In this document: one piece after another, positions 58,561 to 64,000 of the stretch
Layout: the number at the start of each line of letters is the position of its first letter
Position numbering within the stretch: the first letter of the stretch is position 1
Assembly (NCBI RefSeq): GCF_004664715.2
Contig: NC_051068.1
Location: 132,638,716-132,702,715, forward strand
Origin: Peromyscus leucopus
Lineage: Eukaryota; Chordata; Mammalia; Rodentia; Cricetidae
Length of the DNA: 64,000 nucleotides
Reading direction: 5' to 3'
The notes under the pieces: model-generated
Database searches by the model: none
Seen by the model: the letters and a program-made list of their open reading frames with translations, nothing else
What the model was told of the DNA's origin: nothing
Made by a program: the position numbers and the translations under genes

Positions 58561-61559
58561 AAATTGTGCATACCATTTGACACACTTAAACTAAAAGGTC
58601 AGCTTTTCCTTAGATGTTGAATACTGGTCACCCCATTTCTCTTTCTGCTGAGGTTAACTGAACCATGACAGTGAAGGCCATGAGTGAACGCTAATTCATC
58701 CGCAGTGGTAGCAATTAGTTGAGTTGCTGGTATAGGAACGAGAATCACTCCAGGGGTTCCCCCAGCACATAGATCTGCCAATGGAAACTATTCTCCCATC
58801 AGAGACAAGCTGCTTACCTTCTCTCTGTATCTCCCACTCTGTCTTTGTGGCCTGAACCTCCCTACCTGATCCCAGCAGCGCGGTACGTGGTCAAGAGGTG
58901 CGTTCAGATGCAGCTGCTGTGGGCGCTGGTGTCTCACCAGATACCTGTACCATCTCAACCAGGTATGTGCCTTTCCTGTACCCAGGAGTCTGAGGGTGGC
59001 TTCTGTCACGTAGATCATCAAATTCTTCAGGGCGGGTTGTGTGATTCCTTCAGTTTTCCAACCATGTAATGTGTCAAGTCCACTGAACTCCGCCATCAAA
59101 TCCAGGAAAGCAGCCACAGACAAAATGTGAAGAAACGCACATGGCTGTGTTTCAATAAAACTTTACTGGTGGACTCTGAAATTCTAATTTCGTGTGATTT
59201 CACATGCCAAGAAGTATTTTTTCTTTTGCTTCTCCACTCATTTTAATGTTGTAGACATCATTCTTAGCTCCAGCCTGAGGAAGGCAGGGCAGGAGTCTGT
59301 CAGACTGACCACACCCCCTCAGCAGGGCTGTGGTTTGTAGACCCCTTACCTGGAAACTGTATTACTGCTATTACAACTGCTCTTCAAATTCTGCAGAAAT
59401 GAGTTTCTTTCTTTCTTTTTTTTTCTAAAATGAAAAGTGGCACGCGTCTGTTCACGTTTGAGTATGATGACTAGCTGTCAGTGAGAGCAAATGTCAGTGC
59501 CGTAACAGGCTGCCATAACCGGCGTAGTTCTCCTACAGTAGGAGAATTTTCTACCACTTTTTTTTCCCTACATTTCCTCAGCCCTTTCTTTTCAAGCTAC
59601 AAATATTCTCCTTAAAAATCTTTCAAATTGACAGAGGCTTAAATCAATGTGTTCTCTTTCTGTAGCTCGTTTAGGAAAGTTTAATAGCCCTTAGTCACAT
59701 TTATACAAAGCAGTGTTTTTGTAAGGCAGCGGGCTGTTTTAGAATTGAAGTGTGTGCAGAGATCTCACTTAGAAAAGTCGTTCTTCTTATGGCCCATCTT
59801 TCTAGCAGATGCTCTGGAGAAGTGAAGGGGTTCATTAGGCCGTCCATGTTTGATGTCTCCTAAGTGGTATTTGAAATACCTTTCATTATTCAGGGAAAGT
59901 GTAGCATTCTTTTTTTTTTTTTTTCTTAAGCCCTGCTCTATTTTAAAGTCTGAATCTGGGTGTACATTTTAGAACATATTTAGATCTAAACACCACAATA
60001 TATAAAACACAATAAGGCAATGTGGCATTTTTCAGAAAGGTGGGGCATATATCAAGCCAAGCCACGCCTTGTGGATACACTCCTAGACTAACACACCATG
60101 CTTCTCAGAGCTGTGTGTATGAGTCTTCACACCAGCTGCTGATATGAAAATTTTGAGATGTATTGGTACATTGATACACGGTGAGATATAGTTAGACTGG
60201 AGAGGCAAAGGCCATGGGGTCACTGACACAAACACACTAGCTAGATGGTCCTCCAAGGCTCCCAGCTGGAGCCAGAGCGTCTCTCTGTTTCGTGGGATTC
60301 GGGTTCTTTCTGTGTCCTTCCCTGTTTTACTCTTGGTATCAAACTACCCCCATGGGAACCTAGGACACCACCATATCAGGAGGGGAGAAAAGTCAGTGGG
60401 GAAGAGGCAAGATGAGGTCCATTCACGCCACCCCACCCCATCTTCCGTGCAGATAGCTCCACTATCTGTGACTTAGGTTTGGAGTCTACCACTGGGGGGG
60501 TGGGATGTCAGGACTCTGCCAGTCAGCACATTTGGAAACCACTGCCTGGTTTGGTTACATTTGTGGGTTTTTTTTCTACTCTGTTCCCCTCAGGGACATA
60601 GCCTCTGCCTTCTAAAATCTCACCTGCTAATATTAACTAAGAGCTTTTCTCTTGGGAACTGAGAGTAGTGCCGAGGTCGGGTGCAGTGTTCATATCAACC
60701 ACACTGTGATTACCTTTACACCGGTGGTGAGTCCTGGGAACAGATATGCAGGGGGAGTGACTGTCCTGGGCAATAAGAGGAAGCTGGCCTTGCTCCAGCT
60801 CCGAGAGAGTCAGTGCGACAAGCAGGGGTGGTCTCTGGGATTCTGGCCTTGGGGTCTGTGCTGCAAGCCATGGCCTCCACTGGCTGTCATGGCCTCGTTG
60901 CACTAGGGCGACTCCTACAGGATTGGGCAATGTCATCTGGCATGAGAGCTGCTGACAGAGGGGGCTGGGAAAGAAGAGCTGAAGGGGAGGGATGGACAGG
61001 AAAGAAAAGACTGAGGAGAACGCTGGCAAGCAGAGAAGGGCCGGGAAGGGTCTGGCCCAAATGATGTCCTGGAAGCAACGTGAATGCCTGAGAAGGAAGA
61101 CAGGCAGTGGGGATCCACCATCATGGGGTCGGGGGAGACAGAGTTACAGAGGGAGAAGAACAGAACGCCGGCCCGCTGAACGAGCCACACAGATACTGCT
61201 GTGGTTAACGGAGAAGGACTCGGCTTTCCTACAAATGGTGCCAAAGAAACGAAGAAAAAGGAAGCTCCACTCGAAAAGACAGCTCCACCATAAATTAAAA
61301 AAATAATAATTCAGAGAAACCCTGTCTCAAAAAACCAAAATAGTGATGATGATGGTGGCGGTGGTGGTGGTGATTCAAAATGGGGCAGAGACCCAATATA
61401 AATCCAAACTGTAACACTTCCAGGAGAGAAGCTCTTAGTAACCATGAGTTTGAGCAGAGGAGTTCTTAAACACGACACAGAAATCACGAACTATCAAAAA
61501 GAAGAATAGGCACAGAGGAGGCCGGGCTGCTAGGGGGCTTAACCTAGCGTGCATGTCCC

Positions 61560-61690
61560 ATGCCCAGCAGCGCATACACCAGGTGTGGTGTACACCTGGA
61601 ATCCCAGCGCTGGGGAGACGGATGCAGGAGTTCAGGGCTCGCCTCGGCTGCATAGAAAGTTCAAGGCTAGTCTGAGTTACGCAAGAGTGA
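61560..61690 (+). repeat. B4/B1-type SINE, diverged
   Basis: 'ccaggtgtggtgtacacctg', 'gaatcccagcgctggggaga', 'ttcaaggctagtctgagtta', an old copy without a clear tail. Confidence 0.6.
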
Positions 61691-64000
61691 GGAGAGAGGA
61701 GGGAGGAGGCGGGAAGGGGGGAGGATAATGATGGTAAAATGGTAGTCAGCACAGCTGTCCATCTCATCTGTCAAGAAACAAAGGAAAAGGAGTTCAAAGC
61801 GAAGAACTGAATTTGGATTAGACTGGCAAACAGCCTCCATTGGACTAGGTGTCTGCGGGGGTGGGGAAAGTTCGGGCATCTCTATGCCTGGAAATCAGAT
61901 ACAAAAAGGCCAAGGCCTGTTCTCTTTACTCCGTTTGATGGTAAGGAGGCTAGGGAAGCTGGAAGGCGACCAAATGTGCTTGTCCTGCTCAGAGCCCAGA
62001 GTACCTCCCTGCAGCTCGGCGGCGGCTGTGGGTCATCACTGCTTCCTAAAAGCCTCATCCATCTTCACTAAGACCCAGGACAGAGGCAGGGAGAGGTTTC
62101 TGCCTTTTGTAGTGGACACCCAGCCTAAGGCTGCGTGGTACTTCACTTGCAGAGTGGGGTAATACAACACCAAACCTCATCATTTCTCATTTCCTTCTCT
62201 CTGCTTCGTAAATACCGAATGTGTGTACAGCTGAAAAAAAATCGTGTCACCTCACACATTCATGAACACAAAAGTCATTTGTTTATGCTGTGTGCAACCA
62301 TGTGAGCCTGGGATTCAGAGGCAAAGGGAACCAAGGGAATTTGAGATGTGTATGCAGAAGTAAGAAACACACGCGTGAGACATGTATACAACAGTAAGGA
62401 ATTCAGAAAATGCCGACACTCAGAAAAGGACAGCCTTGATAACTGAGTGCCCATGGATATCACCAGCTGATAGAACAGGGACAGTGCGGGCTGTAGGCTG
62501 TTGGCGCCAGCCGCCAATCAATCCTGCAAGGTGAAGTAGCATCTCCAGCTTCCAGGCCAGGAGACGGAGGCTTGGAGGAGGCTCATAGTCGGTGTCAGAA
62601 CCAGGAGCCAATCTCAGTCCATTTGCCCCCCACAACCAAGCCCTACCAGCCACAAACTCAGAACTACCACTAGGCCTGTCCCCAGCAGTTTTCAGATCCA
62701 GACAGGCTAGCTTACTTGACAGGGGAAGACTTGCTTATGGCAGACTTGGAAAGGACGAGAAGTACATAGAGGCCGCCAGAAGCCATGACTATGACTCCTG
62801 TGGTTTCAGGCCAGAGAAGCCTTGGCTGGGTGGTCTGACTCCCCTCCTCTCCTTAAGCAAGTCAGTGGTCCCGACTTCTGGTCCTGGAGGCTGGTTTGTG
62901 TCAGTGTGGCTGGCAAGGAAGTCTGGAGCCTCCTGCTCCCTACCAACACCTTTGAGGGACCCAGCTGAAGTCTTTCTTCCCAAGGGACCCTGACGCTAAC
63001 CAACCTACCTTCTGTGTTTCTCACTGTCCTCACCCAGTTCCTCATGATAACGCCTCCCCACCCATGTGCAGGGCATCTGCCCCAGCTCTAATGGTGACTT
63101 TAGATCAGCGCCCTTCGAAGTACAAAATTCACTGGTGGACCTGCAGCACGCTAACAGACGCTTCTGCACTGATCTGAAGACATGCAGAATTTTTCTTTTC
63201 CAAACCTTAGAGGGAAATCACAAAATCCTATAGGTTTTTATTCTTGCACACGAGGACAGGCTTTTGACCAATCAGTAAAGTAGAACCTCTGGTTCTTAAA
63301 ATGTGTTTTTTATGAACCCCAATAATTGTGTTACTCTGTTTCCTTAGACTTCATCTTCTCGAGTCTATTGTGACAGCTATCTGGATGGTACCTGGCAACT
63401 GTCTGGCCACACCCACTCCAGCAAAGCCACACCCCCTGATAGTGCCACTCCCTCTGGGATTATGGGTGCCAATTACATTCAGACTATCACTAGACCCTAG
63501 GTTGGCAGAGAGTTGGGATGGTGCAAATTGGGAAAAACACAACCAGTGTTGTTCAGTCACGGTTGTTCATTTAATGAACACACTTTGTCGAGTATTTGGT
63601 TCTAACTTACTTTTTTATTTTTGTTGTCATTTTAAGCATTGGCTTCCTTTTCCATTTTTTTTTTCCTCCCAGCAGAAGTAAAAATAGGTGTAGAAAGTGA
63701 GCTATAGGGTGATACCAATACCATTTGAAAACCACCAGTCTCCTGGGAGAATCTCCCAGAAAAGGTCAGCTCCTCCGTTGGGTGTCACAGCCGTTGGCCT
63801 CTGTGCCTTCCTTCTTTGTGTAACTCAAGCTGGCCACTCAACCCCAGGAGATTTACAGGTTGAAAGAGTAACCCCCACATCCACAGAGAGCCTTCTGACC
63901 CTTGTTGGACTAGCCAGCTCAGAGCAGAGGCTTGTAGATGCCAGCCGGCTCCATCATGTGCCTGACAAGTAAGTACGCTTGTGGCTCAGAAAGACAGAGA

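Larger units (their letters stand above)
55912..64000 (+). other. Slc44a3 intron 11, continues beyond the window
   Basis: At least 8.1 kb without the next expected exon. It holds a (CCCT)n pyrimidine tract (56.98-57.05 kb), a reverse B2 (57.08-57.23 kb), B1/B4-like SINEs at 58.28-58.55 and 61.56-61.69 kb, and a B1 tail at about 61.31-61.34 kb. 59.1-60.9 and 61.8-63.9 kb look unique with nothing I can name. Confidence 0.7.

Noticed and set aside
58590..59123. 111-codon minus-strand open frame at 58.8-59.1 kb and its neighbours
   Set aside because: I looked for a retrocopied gene here. Reading all minus frames gave only short, unrelated pieces and no family match.
55912..64000. Remaining Slc44a3 exons
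   Set aside because: I searched for the expected Cys-rich segment and C-terminal membrane block after exon 11 and did not find them. An AAG|taagta-like site at about 63968 has no supporting exon.
1..64000. CRISPR array, operon, phage or other prokaryotic-type system
   Set aside because: Spliced gene structure, rodent SINEs and LTRs throughout show mammalian nuclear DNA. The regularly spaced repeats are SINEs and microsatellites.

Overview
This window is nuclear DNA from a muroid rodent. It is dense in B1, B2, B3/RSINE and ID SINEs, simple repeats and rodent-type solo LTRs. Most full-length B1 copies carry the 3' half 'ggaaaggcgcaaagctacacagagaaaccc', a form I associate with cricetids (deer mice, voles, hamsters) rather than house mouse or rat. 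The species cannot be fixed from the sequence; a Peromyscus-like cricetid is my best guess. The window holds no bacterial-type system, CRISPR array or operon.

The only gene recognised with confidence is the 5' two thirds of Slc44a3 (choline transporter-like protein 3, CTL3), on the + strand. A CpG-rich promoter lies at about 15.25-15.72 kb. Eleven coding exons follow: 15594-15620, 16025-16132, 20465-20607, 21906-22039, 22861-22953, 30454-30615, 32441-32529, 34617-34741, 35872-36058, 47714-47879 and 55755-55911. They encode about 465 of the roughly 650 residues usual for the family. The C-terminal exons are not seen before base 64000. Exons 1-3 and 8-11 are intact with matching splice phases. 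Exons 4-7 carry six single-base indels relative to the expected frame, one of which leads to an early TGA. This is either inactivation in this lineage or, more likely, local assembly error, because every lesion is one base and most lie in short same-base runs.

Layout: 1-15.2 kb is intergenic, with SINEs and four solo LTRs. 15.25-15.72 kb is the promoter island. 15.6-64 kb is Slc44a3, mostly intron; the largest complete introns are intron 9 (11.7 kb), intron 10 (7.9 kb) and intron 5 (7.5 kb). Intron 9 contains an almost SINE-free block (37.5-39.7 kb) with a stop-poor minus strand and splice-like borders, an interstitial telomeric repeat at 43.28 kb and a solo LTR at 41.6 kb.

The more unusual local structures are: a solo LTR whose 5' end carries 29 bases also found exactly 1 kb downstream; three solo LTRs with B1-like sequence inside them; an inverted pair of same-family LTRs bracketing the promoter and first two exons; and a C-rich/(CG)n block 180 bp before exon 3 that combines quadruplex and Z-DNA potential.
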